A DNA stretch of 64,000 nt from an uncultured Pseudomonadota bacterium (GTDB lineage: Bacteria > Pseudomonadota > Gammaproteobacteria > Steroidobacterales > Steroidobacteraceae). The notes beneath the pieces are model-generated. The model worked only from the letters and a program-made list of their open reading frames with translations, ran no database searches and was not told the DNA's origin. The position numbers were made by a program, and so were the translations under genes. Of this stretch, positions 29,076 through 39,066 are shown piece by piece (position 1 is the stretch's first letter; every line of letters starts with the position of its first letter). Location of the stretch: positions 34,044 through 98,043 of the forward strand of contig CAISEB010000004.1 in NCBI GenBank assembly GCA_903884235.1. The letters are read 5' to 3'.

Positions 29076-32000
29076 GCGCGTTGCGGAACATCCGCGTCCA
29101 GCCGCCGTCCTCGTGCCAGCCCGGCGGCCGCCACGAGTTCAGCGCGGCCCGGTAGACGCGCTCCGGATGCGGCATCGTCAGCGTCACGCGGCCATCGCGG
29201 CTCGTGATGCCCGCGATGCCGGCCGGCGTGCCGTTCGGGTTCGCGGGATACGTCGTCGCGACGCGGCCGTGGCCGTCGACGTAGCGCATCGCGACGCCGC
29301 GACCGGCGAGGAACGCCGCCTGGTCCGCGGGCGTCGCGAACACCGCGCGTCCCTCGCCGTGCGACACCGCGATCGGCATCCGCGAGCCCGCCATGCCGGC
29401 GAAGAACGGCGACGGCGAGTCGAGCACCTCGACGAGCGAGAGGCGGCCCTCGAACTGCTCCGAGCGGTTGCGCTTGAAGCGCGGCCAGTGCTCGGTGCCG
29501 GGGATGAGCTCGGCCAGCGCAGCCACCATCTGGCAGCCGTTGCAGACGCCGAGCGTGAGCGTCCCGGCACGCTCGAAGTGGCGCTGGAATTCGTCGCGGG
29601 CGCGGTCGTTGAACAGGATGGACTTGGCCCAGCCCTCGCCTGCGCCGAGCACGTCGCCGTAGCTGAAGCCACCGACCGCGACCAGCACCGGGTAGTCGGC
29701 GAGCGTGACGCGCCCGGACAGCACGTCGGTCATGTGCACGTCGTCGGGCGCGAAGCCCGCGCGATGGAACACGGCCGCCATCTCGACCTGGCTGTTGCAG
29801 CCCTGCTCGCGCAGCACCGCGACGCGCGGGCGCGCGCCCGTGGCGATGTACGGCGCCGCGATGTCGGCATCGACGTCGAAGCTGAGCACCGCCGAGAGGC
29901 CCGGATCGGACTCGTCGGCCACCGCCGCGAACTCTTCCCGCGCGCACTCCGGCTCGTCGCGCAGCTCGCGCATGCGAAAGCTGGTCTCGCTCCAGGCACG
30001 GCGCAGGTCGACGAGCGCCTCGTCGAGCAGCGTCGTGTCGTTGGCACGCACGACGAGCCGCCGACCGTCTGCCGTGCGTCCAACGACGCGCGAGAGCATG
30101 CCGACGCCATGGCGCACGAGGACCTGGCGCAGCGTGGCGAGGTCGCGATCGCGCACCTGCAGCACCATGCCCGGCTCCTCCGCGTACAGCGCCGCCACGG
30201 GATCCGCGACGGCGCCGAGGTCGACGGCCATGCCGATGCGGCTCGCGAAGCCCATCTCGGCGAGCGTGACGAACAGGCCGCCGTCCGAGCGGTCGTGGTA
30301 GGCGAGCACGAGGCCGGCGCGGGCCGCCTCGCGCAGCGCCGCGAACGCGCCCTTCAGGGGGGCCGGATCGTCGAGGTCCGCGGGATCCGCGCCGAGCGCG
30401 CCGTAGACCTGGGCGAGGCACGAGCCGCCGAGGCGATCGCGCCCGGCGGACAGGTCGAGGAGCACGAGCGACGTCGGCCCCGCGTCGCCCTGCAGTTCGG
30501 GGGTGAGCGTCGCGCGCGCATCGACCACCGGGGCGAATGCGGACACGATCAGCGACACGGGCGACCACACGCTGCGATCGCCCTCGTCGGCGCGCCAGCC
30601 GGAGCGCATCGACAGCGAATCCTTGCCGACCGGGATCGCGATGCCAAGCGCGGGGCAGAGCTCCTCGCCGACCGCATGCACCGTGTCGTACAGCGTCGCG
30701 TCCTCGGCCGGATCGCCGGCCGCCGCCATCCAGTTCGCGGACAGCTTGATGTCACCGAGCGCGCCGATGTCGGCCGCGGCGATGTTGGTGATCGCCTCGG
30801 CGATCGCGAGCCGGCCCGATGCGGGCCCGTCGAGCAGCGCCACCGGCGTGCGCTCGCCCATCGCCATGGCCTCGCCCGCGTGCGTGGTGTAGCCGGCGAG
30901 CGTGACGGCGCAGTCGCTGACCGGCACCTGCCAGGGACCGACCAGCGAGTCGCGACTCACCATGCCACCGACCGTGCGATCGCCGATCGTGATCAGGAAG
31001 GTCTTGTCGGCGATCGTCGGCAGGCGCAGCAGCCGGTAGGCCGCCTCGCGAATGTCGATGGACGCCGTCGCCAACGGCTCGCGCGGGCGGCGCCTGCGAC
31101 CCGCGGTGCGCGTCATGCGCGGCGTCTTGCCGAGCAGCACCTCGATGGGCATCTCGACCGGGGCTTCGCCGGTCAGGCGGTCGCCGACGACCAGCAGGCC
31201 ATCGGCGGTGATCTCGCCGACCACCGCCACCGGGCAGCGTTCGCGCGCGCAGAACTCGCCGAAGCGCCCGATCGCCTCGGGCGCGATGCACAGCACGTAG
31301 CGCTCCTGCGACTCGTTGCACCACAATTCGAGCGGCGACAGGCCCGGCTCGTCGGTCGGGATCTCGCGCAGCTCGATGCGGCCACCGCGCTCGCTGTGCG
31401 CGACCGCCTCGGGAATCGCGTTGGACAGCCCGCCCGCGCCGACGTCGTGGATCAGCACGATCGGGTTGTCGGCGCCCAGCGCCCAGCAGCGGTCGATGAC
31501 CTCCTGGGCGCGGCGCTGCATCTCCGGGTTGCCGCGCTGCACCGAGGCGAAGTCGAGGTCCGCGGCGCTCGCGCCGCTGCCGACCGACGAGGCCGCGCCG
31601 CCACCGAGGCCGATCAGCATCGCCGGGCCTCCGAGCACGACGATCTTGGCGCCGACCGGGACCTCGCCCTTGTCGACATGCTCGCGCCTGACGTTGCCGA
31701 GACCCCCGGCGAGCATGATCGGCTTGTGGTAGCCGCGCGTGACGCCCGGCGGATCGCCGGCGACGCGCTGCTCGTAGGTGCGGAAGTAGCCGAGGATGCC
31801 CGGGCGGCCGAATTCGTTGTTGAACGCCGCGGCGCCGAGCGGCCCGTCGATCATGATCTCGAGCGCCGAGGCGATGCGCGGCGAACGCGCGGCGGCGCCC
31901 TCCCACGGCTGCTCGAAACCCGGGATGCGCAGGTTCGAGGTCGTGAACCCGGTGAGGCCGGCCTTCGGCTTCGCGCCGCGGCCGGTCGCGCCCTCGTCGC

Positions 32001-32943
32001 GAATCTCGCCGCCGGAGCCGGTGGAGGCGCCGGGGAACGGGGAGATCGCGGTCGGATGGTTGTGGGTCTCCACCTTCATCAGGATGTCGATCGCCTCGCG
32101 GCTCGCGACGTAGGCCTGCGTGCCGGGGTCGGCATACCAGCGCTCGGCGACGCTGCCCTCGATGACCGAGGCGTTGTCGCGGTAGGCCGAGAGCACGCCC
32201 GCCGGGCTCCTCGCGTGCGTGTTGCGGATCATCGCGAACAGCGACTTCGGCTGCGCCTCGCCATCGATGGTCCACGAGGCGTTGAAGATCTTGTGGCGGC
32301 AGTGCTCGGAGTTGGCCTGCGCGAACATCATCAGCTCGACGTCGGTCGGGTCGCGCCCGAGGGCGCGGTAGGCCTCGAGCAGGTACTCGATCTCGTCCGT
32401 CGACAGCGCAAGCCCGAGGCGGGCGTCCGCGGCGAGCAGCGCAGCCCGGCCATCGTCGCCGAGCGCGACATGGCCGAGCGGACGCGGCGACTCGTCGTGG
32501 AACAGCGTCGCGCCCTCCTCGATCGAGTACAGCACCGCGTCGGTCATCCGGTCGTGCAGCAAGGCCGCGAGCGGCGCGAGCGACGCCCGATCGGTCGGCG
32601 CGCCGTGCAGCGTGTAGACGACACCCCGCTCGATGCGGCGGATCGCGGCAAGCCCGCAGACGTGGGCGATGTCGGTCGCCTTGCTCGACCACGGCGAGAT
32701 CGTGCCGGGCCGCGGCGTGACGACGAGGCGCGTGCCGCTCGACGGTGGCGCCGTCGCGACGTCCGACTCGAGCAGCCGGCCGAGCACCCGCGACTCGTCG
32801 GCCGTCAGCAGCCGCGCGAGGTCGACGAAGTGGTGGAAATGGGCCTCGACGGACTCGACCCGGGGGTCGACGGCGCGCAGCGAGCGCAGCAGCTTGTCGA
32901 GACGGAAACGGGACAGGGCGGGTGCGCCCGGCAATGGCAGCAT
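29059..32943 (-). CDS. purL: Phosphoribosylformylglycinamidine synthase (single-chain)
   Basis: The 1,294-residue enzyme catalyses the ATP- and glutamine-dependent FGAR-to-FGAM step of purine synthesis. The layout is the long gammaproteobacterial form: N-terminal adaptor domain, two AIRS-like halves ([23 protein letters not shown]-type repeats; [11 protein letters not shown]) and a C-terminal glutamine amidotransferase. The nucleophile is in LGVCNGCQM and the catalytic His in VSHGEGR. Length matches E. coli PurL (about 1,295). murI overlaps its 3' end. Confidence 0.97.
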   Translation of the reverse strand: MLPLPGAPALSRFRLDKLLRSLRAVDPRVESVEAHFHHFVDLARLLTADESRVLGRLLESDVATAPPSSGTRLVVTPRPGTISPWSSKATDIAHVCGLAAIRRIERGVVYTLHGAPTDRASLAPLAALLHDRMTDAVLYSIEEGATLFHDESPRPLGHVALGDDGRAALLAADARLGLALSTDEIEYLLEAYRALGRDPTDVELMMFAQANSEHCRHKIFNASWTIDGEAQPKSLFAMIRNTHARSPAGVLSAYRDNASVIEGSVAERWYADPGTQAYVASREAIDILMKVETHNHPTAISPFPGASTGSGGEIRDEGATGRGAKPKAGLTGFTTSNLRIPGFEQPWEGAAARSPRIASALEIMIDGPLGAAAFNNEFGRPGILGYFRTYEQRVAGDPPGVTRGYHKPIMLAGGLGNVRREHVDKGEVPVGAKIVVLGGPAMLIGLGGGAASSVGSGASAADLDFASVQRGNPEMQRRAQEVIDRCWALGADNPIVLIHDVGAGGLSNAIPEAVAHSERGGRIELREIPTDEPGLSPLELWCNESQERYVLCIAPEAIGRFGEFCARERCPVAVVGEITADGLLVVGDRLTGEAPVEMPIEVLLGKTPRMTRTAGRRRRPREPLATASIDIREAAYRLLRLPTIADKTFLITIGDRTVGGMVSRDSLVGPWQVPVSDCAVTLAGYTTHAGEAMAMGERTPVALLDGPASGRLAIAEAITNIAAADIGALGDIKLSANWMAAAGDPAEDATLYDTVHAVGEELCPALGIAIPVGKDSLSMRSGWRADEGDRSVWSPVSLIVSAFAPVVDARATLTPELQGDAGPTSLVLLDLSAGRDRLGGSCLAQVYGALGADPADLDDPAPLKGAFAALREAARAGLVLAYHDRSDGGLFVTLAEMGFASRIGMAVDLGAVADPVAALYAEEPGMVLQVRDRDLATLRQVLVRHGVGMLSRVVGRTADGRRLVVRANDTTLLDEALVDLRRAWSETSFRMRELRDEPECAREEFAAVADESDPGLSAVLSFDVDADIAAPYIATGARPRVAVLREQGCNSQVEMAAVFHRAGFAPDDVHMTDVLSGRVTLADYPVLVAVGGFSYGDVLGAGEGWAKSILFNDRARDEFQRHFERAGTLTLGVCNGCQMVAALAELIPGTEHWPRFKRNRSEQFEGRLSLVEVLDSPSPFFAGMAGSRMPIAVSHGEGRAVFATPADQAAFLAGRGVAMRYVDGHGRVATTYPANPNGTPAGIAGITSRDGRVTLTMPHPERVYRAALNSWRPPGWHEDGGWTRMFRNARVALG

Positions 32944-33024
32944 CGGTGACTCGTCGGACCCGGCACCGCCGCCGGGGCTCCATTCTACCGCACCGCGCCC
33001 CTCCGCCGGGGCGCCGCGGGCAGG

Positions 33025-33366
33025 TTACTTGCGGGGGCCCGGATCCGTCCCGCCGGGCATCATCGGCACCGGGAACGGGGCCACGTTGCTGCCGTCATAG
33101 GCCGAGATCTTGCTCGGACCGCCCTTCTTGACCTCGTCGACCCGGAGCACCGAGTGCATCGGCAGCCAGGTGCGCTTGACGCCCTCGAATTCGGCCTGGA
33201 TTCGCTCCTCGCCCGGGTCGACGACGACGCTGTTCCGGCCGCCAAACACGAGTTCCTCGAGTTCCACGAACCCAAACAGCCCGCCGTGGCTAACCTTGCG
33301 GGCGTAGACCTCCCAGACCTTGCCCTCGCGGACGAACTGGACCCTGAAAATGTGACTGACCGCCAT
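33025..33366 (-). CDS. DUF1820 family protein
   Basis: The 113-residue protein begins AVSHIFRVQFVREGKVWEVY and contains GLFGFVELEELVFG and a Pro/Gly-rich C-terminus, which I recognise as DUF1820, a small family largely confined to Gammaproteobacteria. Function is unknown. GGAGCGAG precedes the ATG. It is divergent from the FHA gene; the 51-nt gap holds TAATAT and TATTAC hexamers that may serve the two directions. Confidence 0.85.
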   Translation of the reverse strand: MAVSHIFRVQFVREGKVWEVYARKVSHGGLFGFVELEELVFGGRNSVVVDPGEERIQAEFEGVKRTWLPMHSVLRVDEVKKGGPSKISAYDGSNVAPFPVPMMPGGTDPGPRK

Positions 33367-33417
33367 TCGCCGCGCTCGCTCCGGGAGTAGCCTTTTGCCA
33401 TATTACCCGGACCCGCC

Positions 33418-34638
33418 ATGCCGCTCACGCTCCGCATCACCGGCCCCCAGGCCACCCGCCTCGCCGACCGCGCCACCCGCGTGTTCGGCGTCCATGGCGG
33501 GCGGATCGGCCGTGCGTCGGACAATGATTGGGTCCTGCCCGACCCGCACCGATTCCTGTCCGGCTACCACGCGATGGTCGAGTACCACGGCGGTCGCTGG
33601 ACCCTCACCGACACGAGTTCGAACGGCACCTTCGTCAACGACTCGGTGATGCCGATCGGCCGCGACGCCTCCCAGGTGCTGCGCCATGGCGACCGGGTCC
33701 GGATCGGCGAGTACGACATCGGCGTGGCGATCACCGCCGACAACGACTTCCCGGCGCAGGACGGGGGCCTCGACCTCCTCGACGAGGAGGAACTCGCGCT
33801 CGCGACACACGGCGACCTCGGCGCGGAACTCGATCTCAAGCGACTGCTCAGCGATCCGAACCCGCCGCCCGACGACGCGCCGCCCGTGCCGCTCAAGGTT
33901 TCGGACGCCTACGGCCAGGCCGCGATGCGCGCACGCTTACGCCCGAGCACATCGCGCTCGGCGCTCGGTGCACCGCGCGCGGCGGCCGGGCCGCCGGCGA
34001 CGCAGGCCGCGGCGGTACAGGCTTTCTTCCGGGGGGCCGGCCTCGATCCGACGCCGCTCAGTGGCGAGCAGTCCACCGCCGCGATGGTGCTCGCCGGCCA
34101 GCTGCTGCGGGAAATGGTGCTCGGACTGATCTCGAGCCAGCAGCATCGCCAGGAGCAGCGCGGCCGCTTCAACCTCGAGGACACGGCGCTGACGCCGGTC
34201 GAGCAGAACCCGTTCCGCGTGGCCGACAGCGTCGATGACGCGCTCAAGCGCCTGTTCGGACCGCGCTCGACACGCTTCATGTCGCCACTCGAGGCCGTGC
34301 GCGCGAGCTTCTCGGACCTCGCCCGGCACGAACAGGCAACCCAGGTCGCGATGCAGGATGCGCTTGCCGACTTCCTGCGCAGGCTCGCGCCCGAAGTGCT
34401 CGAGCAGCAGTTCGGCGAGTCGCAGTCGAACAGTCCGGGCGGCCCGCTGACCGGCGATGCGCGCGACCTGCACTGGCAGATGTATGGCGACCTGTACCGC
34501 ATCCTCGCGCAGGCAGGCCCGGAGGGACTGCCGCACTCCTTCGCCGAGGAGTTCGCCAAGGCATACGAGGTCGCGAACACGGAACTGAAGGATCGCAATC
34601 GCCGCCTGCGCGCCCCGCGCGGCGCCGGCAATGGCTAG
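33418..34638 (+). CDS. FHA-domain protein of the type VI secretion TagH-like family (orphan)
   Basis: The protein has 406 residues. The N-terminal FHA domain (about 1-105) carries the phosphothreonine-binding signature GRIGRASDNDWVL, a later SGYHAMVEY and DTSSNGTFVN. An acidic, Pro-rich linker follows. The C-terminal ~200 residues (QAFFRGAGL, MVLAGQLLREMVLGL, ARHEQATQVAMQDALADFL, LYGDL/AEEFAKAYE-type end) match the C-terminal domain of T6SS FHA proteins. No other T6SS gene is in the window, and none of the usual partner kinase/phosphatase genes is adjacent. Confidence 0.85.
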   Translation: MPLTLRITGPQATRLADRATRVFGVHGGRIGRASDNDWVLPDPHRFLSGYHAMVEYHGGRWTLTDTSSNGTFVNDSVMPIGRDASQVLRHGDRVRIGEYDIGVAITADNDFPAQDGGLDLLDEEELALATHGDLGAELDLKRLLSDPNPPPDDAPPVPLKVSDAYGQAAMRARLRPSTSRSALGAPRAAAGPPATQAAAVQAFFRGAGLDPTPLSGEQSTAAMVLAGQLLREMVLGLISSQQHRQEQRGRFNLEDTALTPVEQNPFRVADSVDDALKRLFGPRSTRFMSPLEAVRASFSDLARHEQATQVAMQDALADFLRRLAPEVLEQQFGESQSNSPGGPLTGDARDLHWQMYGDLYRILAQAGPEGLPHSFAEEFAKAYEVANTELKDRNRRLRAPRGAGNG

Positions 34639-34659
34639 CCCCGTGCCGCCGCCGGCGGC

Positions 34660-35451
34660 TCAGGCCGCGGCGGCCGGCCTGCCCCAGACGAACGAATCCA
34701 TCGACAGCACGCCGTACAGGATGCCGCCCGGCACGAGCGTCGCGACCTCCCCGGGCGCCGCCGCCGCAGCGACGACCAGCGGCAGGTAGTGCTCCTCGGT
34801 CGGGTGCGCCCGTTCGGCGTGCGGCGCCCGGGCGCGGTAGTCGGCCAGTGACTCGAGGTCGCCCGCCAGCACGCGCGCACCGACCCATGCGGCGAACTCG
34901 CGCGCATAGGCGACGGGCGGCGACTGCGGAGGCTGAATCTCCCATAGGTTGTGGGTCATGCTGCCCGACCCGACGATCACGACACCCTCCTCGCGCAACG
35001 GCGCGAGTGCACGGCCGAGCGCGACCGCGCCGGCCGCATCGAGCCGCCGCGGCATGGACACCTGGAACACGGGCAGGTCGGCGCCCGGTCGCAGGTGCCG
35101 CATCGGCACCCACGCGCCGTGATCGAACCCGCGGGCGGGCTCCACGCGCGCCGCGAAACCCGCCCCGGACAGCAGCGCCGCGGTGCGCGCGGCGAGTTCG
35201 GGATGCCCGCTCGCCGGATAGGACAGCGTGTAGAGCTCGGGGTCGAAACCACCGAAGTCGTGGATCGTCCCGGGCATGGCGGCGCCCTGCACCTCGACGC
35301 CCGGCGTCTGCCAGTGCGGCGAGACGACGAGCACCGCGCGCGCACGATCGAGCGTCGCACCCAGCGTCGTCAGCGCCGGGCCGAGCACGCCCGGCTCGAG
35401 CGCGAAGGTCGGCGCCCCGTGGGAGATGAACAGAACGGGCAGCGCAGTCAT
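34660..35451 (-). CDS. Extradiol ring-cleavage dioxygenase, 4,5-DOPA dioxygenase (YgiD/LigB) family
   Basis: The 263-residue protein contains the metal-binding and active-site histidines of the family: FISHGAPTF at residues 8-16, VVSPHWQTPG, RGFDHGAWVPMRHL, SGSMTHNLWE and HPTEEHYLPL. E. coli YgiD cleaves L-DOPA; substrate here is not known. It stands alone between the FHA gene (convergent) and the tRNA-Ser. Confidence 0.88.
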   Translation of the reverse strand: MTALPVLFISHGAPTFALEPGVLGPALTTLGATLDRARAVLVVSPHWQTPGVEVQGAAMPGTIHDFGGFDPELYTLSYPASGHPELAARTAALLSGAGFAARVEPARGFDHGAWVPMRHLRPGADLPVFQVSMPRRLDAAGAVALGRALAPLREEGVVIVGSGSMTHNLWEIQPPQSPPVAYAREFAAWVGARVLAGDLESLADYRARAPHAERAHPTEEHYLPLVVAAAAAPGEVATLVPGGILYGVLSMDSFVWGRPAAAA

Positions 35452-35603
35452 GGGCGGGTCCCCAGCTCGATGGAACAGGGAGCTACTCTAGTCCCGCTTC
35501 ACCCGACCCGGCAGGCGCGACCGACGGACGCGGGGTTTCCGCGGGAGAAACCTCGCGGGCGTCGCGGCGGCGGGTCGCCGGGTCCTGCGGACCCCGGACA
35601 CGA

Positions 35604-35629
35604 CGAGGCCGGCGCAGGGGCCGGCCTCG
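35604..35629 (-). terminator. Strong hairpin downstream of tRNA-Ser
   Basis: A perfect 10-bp stem, CGAGGCCGGC / GCCGGCCTCG, has a 6-base loop and starts about 10 bases past the tRNA 3' end. There is no run of T after it, so it may be a Rho-assisted or processing hairpin rather than a classical intrinsic terminator. It also lies 150 nt upstream of the dioxygenase gene start. Confidence 0.5.
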
Positions 35630-35639
35630 GGCTCAAAAG

Positions 35640-35729
<90 letters not shown>

Positions 35730-35824
35730 GGAGCCGGGTATTTTACACAGCCGAAGGCGCCGTGCACACCGTCTGCGGGGTCCCGGGCGGCCCACCGGCC
35801 CGGGTCGCGTATCCTAGTCAGCCC

Positions 35825-37303
35825 ATGGCCCCGATCCGCTCCCCGCTGTCCCTGCCGGGCAAGCCGCCACCGGCCCTGCTGAGGCGCCTCCTGCTGGTGC
35901 TCGTGGCGACGGGCCTGCTCGGCACGTGCAGCCCGCGCCCCGGCGTGCTGACCCAGGCGCGGATGCTCGGGGCGCTGGTGGTCGCGACCCACAACAGCCC
36001 GACGGCGTACTACCTCGGCGCGAACGGCCCGGAGGGACCCGAGTACGAACTGGCGACGCGCTTCGGCGCGGCCCTCGGCCTCCCGGTTCGCTTCCTGATC
36101 CTGCCGAACGCGGAGGCCGTGCTCGACGCCGTCGCGACGGGGCGCGCGCACATCGGCGCCGCCGGGCTCGCGATCACCCCGGAGTGGTCGCGGACGGTCG
36201 AGTTCTCGCGGCCCTACCAGCGCGTACCGCTGCACATCGTCTACCACGAGAAGTCGACCCGCCCGGCCGGGCCGGCGGCGCTGGTCGCGCGACGCGTCGG
36301 CGTCGCCGCCGGCACCGCGCACGCGCTGGCGCTGCGCGCCCTCGCCGCGCGGACCCCGGGACTGCACTACGCCGAGTTCCACCATGTCGACACGCTCGAC
36401 CTGCTCGACCACGTCTGGAGCCGCGACCTCGACGCAACGGTGGCGGATCGCAACGAACTCGCCTTGACGCACAGCTACCATCCGGAACTGCGCGTCGCGT
36501 TCGACCTCGGCGTGATGGACGAACTCGCCTGGGCGCTGCCGCGTGGCGACGAGGCGCTCGCCGCGCGCGTGAACGGGTTCCTCGCCTGGGTCGAGGGCGA
36601 CATGGCCGAGCTGATGACGCGCTACTACACGCCGGACGAGCGCTTCGACTACGCCGGCGCGCGCACGCTGGTGCGCGATGCGCAGGAGCGGCTGCCGTCG
36701 CTGCGCGAGCACTTCGAGCGCAGTGGTCGCGAGGTCGGCGAGGACTGGCGGGTGCTGGCGGCGATCGGCTACCAGGAATCGCGCTGGCTCCCGGACGTGG
36801 TCTCGCTGACCGGCGTGCGCGGCATCATGATGCTGACGGCGGACACGGCCGCGAGCTTCGGCGTCACCGACCGCTCGGACCCGGCGCAGAGCATCCAGGG
36901 CGGCGCACGGGTGCTGGCGCTGATCCATCGCTCTATCCCGGGCCGTATCCCGGAACCGGATCGCACCTGGCTCGCCGTGGCGGCCTACAACATCGGCTAC
37001 GGACACGTCGAGGATGCGCGCGTGATGGCGGAGGCGGCCGGCAAGGACCCGGACTCGTGGCAGGACGTGCGCGAGTACCTGCAGCGGCTCTCGCAGGAAC
37101 CGTACTACTCGCAGGCCAAGCGTGGCTATGCGCGTGGCTGGGAAGCGGCGCGCTTCGTGGACAACGTGCGCAGCTACCTCGACGTGCTCAACTGGATCTC
37201 GCCGCAGGCCACGCAGCCCCCGAAGGTCGCCGCACCGCGGCGCGCCGCGGCGCGGCCCGGGTCTAGCGCCCTTACTCGCGGCGCCGCGCAAAAAACGCCT
37301 TGA
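35825..37303 (+). CDS. mltF: Membrane-bound lytic murein transglycosylase F
   Basis: The protein has 492 residues. A hydrophobic N-terminal anchor (about 20-33, ending LLGTCS, possibly a lipobox) precedes a periplasmic substrate-binding-protein-like domain (about 45-270). The lysozyme-like catalytic domain follows, with the active-site Glu in AAIGYQESRW, then SLTGVRGIMMLT and AVAAYNIGYGHV. It cleaves peptidoglycan glycan strands to 1,6-anhydroMurNAc ends. A TATCCT hexamer ends nine bases before the ATG. Its last 32 nt overlap tadA on the opposite strand. Confidence 0.92.
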   Translation: MAPIRSPLSLPGKPPPALLRRLLLVLVATGLLGTCSPRPGVLTQARMLGALVVATHNSPTAYYLGANGPEGPEYELATRFGAALGLPVRFLILPNAEAVLDAVATGRAHIGAAGLAITPEWSRTVEFSRPYQRVPLHIVYHEKSTRPAGPAALVARRVGVAAGTAHALALRALAARTPGLHYAEFHHVDTLDLLDHVWSRDLDATVADRNELALTHSYHPELRVAFDLGVMDELAWALPRGDEALAARVNGFLAWVEGDMAELMTRYYTPDERFDYAGARTLVRDAQERLPSLREHFERSGREVGEDWRVLAAIGYQESRWLPDVVSLTGVRGIMMLTADTAASFGVTDRSDPAQSIQGGARVLALIHRSIPGRIPEPDRTWLAVAAYNIGYGHVEDARVMAEAAGKDPDSWQDVREYLQRLSQEPYYSQAKRGYARGWEAARFVDNVRSYLDVLNWISPQATQPPKVAAPRRAAARPGSSALTRGAAQKTP

Positions 37304-37766
37304 GCTGGACGCCACACTCCTCGGCCAGCACGCCACCGAACGCGTCGAGCGAATGGTTCAGTGCGCGCGCGTGCGTCAGGTCGAAGGCGCTGCCCGCGGC
37401 ACCCTGGCGCGGATCCCAAGCTCCGAACACGAGCCGCGCGACGCGCGCGTGCACCATCGCCGTCGCGCACATCGGGCAGGGCTCGAGCGTCACGTACAGC
37501 GTCGCGCCGCCGAGCCGGTAGCGGCCGAGCGCGGCGCCGGCCGCGCGCAACGCGAGCACCTCGGCATGGGCCGTGGGATCGTGGGAGCCGACCGGCTGGT
37601 TCCAGCCCTCGCCGACGATCCGGCCCTCGAGGACAACCAGCGCGCCGACCGGCACCTCGCCCGCGGCCTCGGCGCGCGCCGCGAGCGACAGCGCCCGGCG
37701 CATGCACTCGAGGTCGCTCGCCGGCGCCTCGGGAAATCGGCAAAGGTCGTCGGCCAAGGGCGGCAC
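37272..37766 (-). CDS. tadA: tRNA-specific adenosine deaminase
   Basis: The deaminase domain is complete: zinc ligand and catalytic Glu in DPTAHAEVLAL, and the paired cysteines in LEPCPMCATAM. It converts wobble adenosine 34 of tRNA-Arg(ACG) to inosine. The start is uncertain: GTG at 37766 gives 164 residues, close to the E. coli protein, and lies 20 nt after a TATACT hexamer (37787-37792, minus). TTG at 37757 and ATG at 37703 are alternatives. It converges on mltF. Confidence 0.88.
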   Translation of the reverse strand: MPPLADDLCRFPEAPASDLECMRRALSLAARAEAAGEVPVGALVVLEGRIVGEGWNQPVGSHDPTAHAEVLALRAAGAALGRYRLGGATLYVTLEPCPMCATAMVHARVARLVFGAWDPRQGAAGSAFDLTHARALNHSLDAFGGVLAEECGVQLKAFFARRRE

Positions 37767-37815
37767 CGGTTCCAGCGGATGCCGCGAGTATAGGGCCGGG
37801 GGCGGGCCGCCGGTG

Positions 37816-39066
37816 CTACTGCAGGCGCGTCTCGCCGGGGCCGGGCTCGGACAGCGGTCGCAGCTCGCCGCCCTGGACGCTGAACCGCAGCGGTTCGGCG
37901 TCGGCGGAGGCCTCGATCTCGCGGCGCGCCGCGCCGCGGTCGTCGACGAGCAGCACGCGCTGCGCGCCACTCGGCTCGGCGGCCCGGCGGAGGTTGACCA
38001 CGACCGCGTCGCCCTGGATCGCGATGTCGCCTCCCGGGTCGCCCGACCACTGCACGCTGTCGATCGTGAGCAGCCGGGTGCCGTTCACGGCCAGGCCCAC
38101 CGCATTGTGCGCGACGCCGCTCGTGCCGTCGGTCGATATCCGCGTGGGGGCACCGCGGTAGGGCCGGATCACGAGTTCGGCGGCGTCGATCACGATGATC
38201 GCGGAGCCCGCGCCGCGATACTGCCCGCCCTCGACGACATATCGCGCGCCGGGCGAGGTGCTGTAGATCGCCGAGGCCTGCGGCGAGTCGATCGCGACGT
38301 CGCGCAGCACGACGACCTGGCCAGAGCCGGATGGCGGTTCGCCGTATGCCGCATTCGGGTCGCCGATCACCGCCGTATTGATGCCGTAGGCCTCGAACCG
38401 CAAGTGGGCGAACGACACCCGCGTGCCACGCCCCGCGATGCGGATGAAGGGTCCGCGCCCGCCACGCCACACGAACGACACATCGCCCCGGCCCTCGATC
38501 GCGACGTCCTTGCGGATCAGCAGGCGCGGGCCGTCGTAGCGTCCCGGCCCGATGCTGATCGTGTCGCCCGGATCCGCGGCGGCGACCGCCGCGGCGAGGT
38601 CCGCGTAGCCGCCGTGGCCGACGGTGATCACGTGGCCCGAGACCGGCTGCTCCGCGGGCGCGGGCCCGAGCTCGACGTGGCCCGGAAGTCCGATCCGGGA
38701 CGCGCCCGTCGCGGCGAACGGCGACACGCGCAGGTTCGGTTCGGCGGGCGACCAGGGCACGAGCGACGCGGCTTCCGGCGAACCGGCGCTCAACTCGGCG
38801 GCGTGGCCGGCGACGTACGCCGTGACGCCAAGGTGCGCGCCGACGGCGATCCCGGCGTAGATGCCGGGCAGCCAGGCGACGGCCCGGTGCATCACGACGA
38901 GTCGACGACGCGCGGGCGCGGCGTCGCTGTCGCCCTCGCCGCTCATGCGGGCCACCGCCACCGCGAGTCGCTTGCGCGCACGGGTCCGCGCACGGGTGAG
39001 TTCGATGGCCGCGGAGTACCCGCCGAGCAGCGTCGCGGCCGCGAGCGCGCACAGCGCGCCGCGCAC
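37816..39066 (-). CDS. C-terminal part of a frameshifted membrane protein: membrane segments plus right-handed beta-helix domain
   Basis: The open frame runs from GTG 39066 and encodes 416 residues. Hydrophobic helices lie near residues 4-22 and 62-85. The rest is an extracytoplasmic domain with parallel beta-helix-like repeats (DTISIGPGRYDGPRLLIRKD; VAIEGRGDVSF; LTIDSVQWSGD), resembling pectin-lyase-fold proteins. The first helix continues that of the upstream gene in another frame; removing one copy of an 8-bp tandem repeat at 39067-39082 fuses the two into one protein. It is therefore probably not an independent gene. Function is unknown. Confidence 0.6.
   Translation of the reverse strand: MRGALCALAAATLLGGYSAAIELTRARTRARKRLAVAVARMSGEGDSDAAPARRRLVVMHRAVAWLPGIYAGIAVGAHLGVTAYVAGHAAELSAGSPEAASLVPWSPAEPNLRVSPFAATGASRIGLPGHVELGPAPAEQPVSGHVITVGHGGYADLAAAVAAADPGDTISIGPGRYDGPRLLIRKDVAIEGRGDVSFVWRGGRGPFIRIAGRGTRVSFAHLRFEAYGINTAVIGDPNAAYGEPPSGSGQVVVLRDVAIDSPQASAIYSTSPGARYVVEGGQYRGAGSAIIVIDAAELVIRPYRGAPTRISTDGTSGVAHNAVGLAVNGTRLLTIDSVQWSGDPGGDIAIQGDAVVVNLRRAAEPSGAQRVLLVDDRGAARREIEASADAEPLRFSVQGGELRPLSEPGPGETRLQ

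Noticed and set aside
28993..32949. Plus-strand open frame of about 1,318 codons opposite purL
   Set aside because: The encoded peptide is Arg/Ala/Asp/His-rich antisense sequence without any motif, and purL on the other strand is certain.
35825..35990. mltF lipobox as proof of lipoprotein
   Set aside because: LLGTCS has Thr instead of Gly/Ala/Ser before Cys, so lipidation is only possible, not supported enough for a feature.
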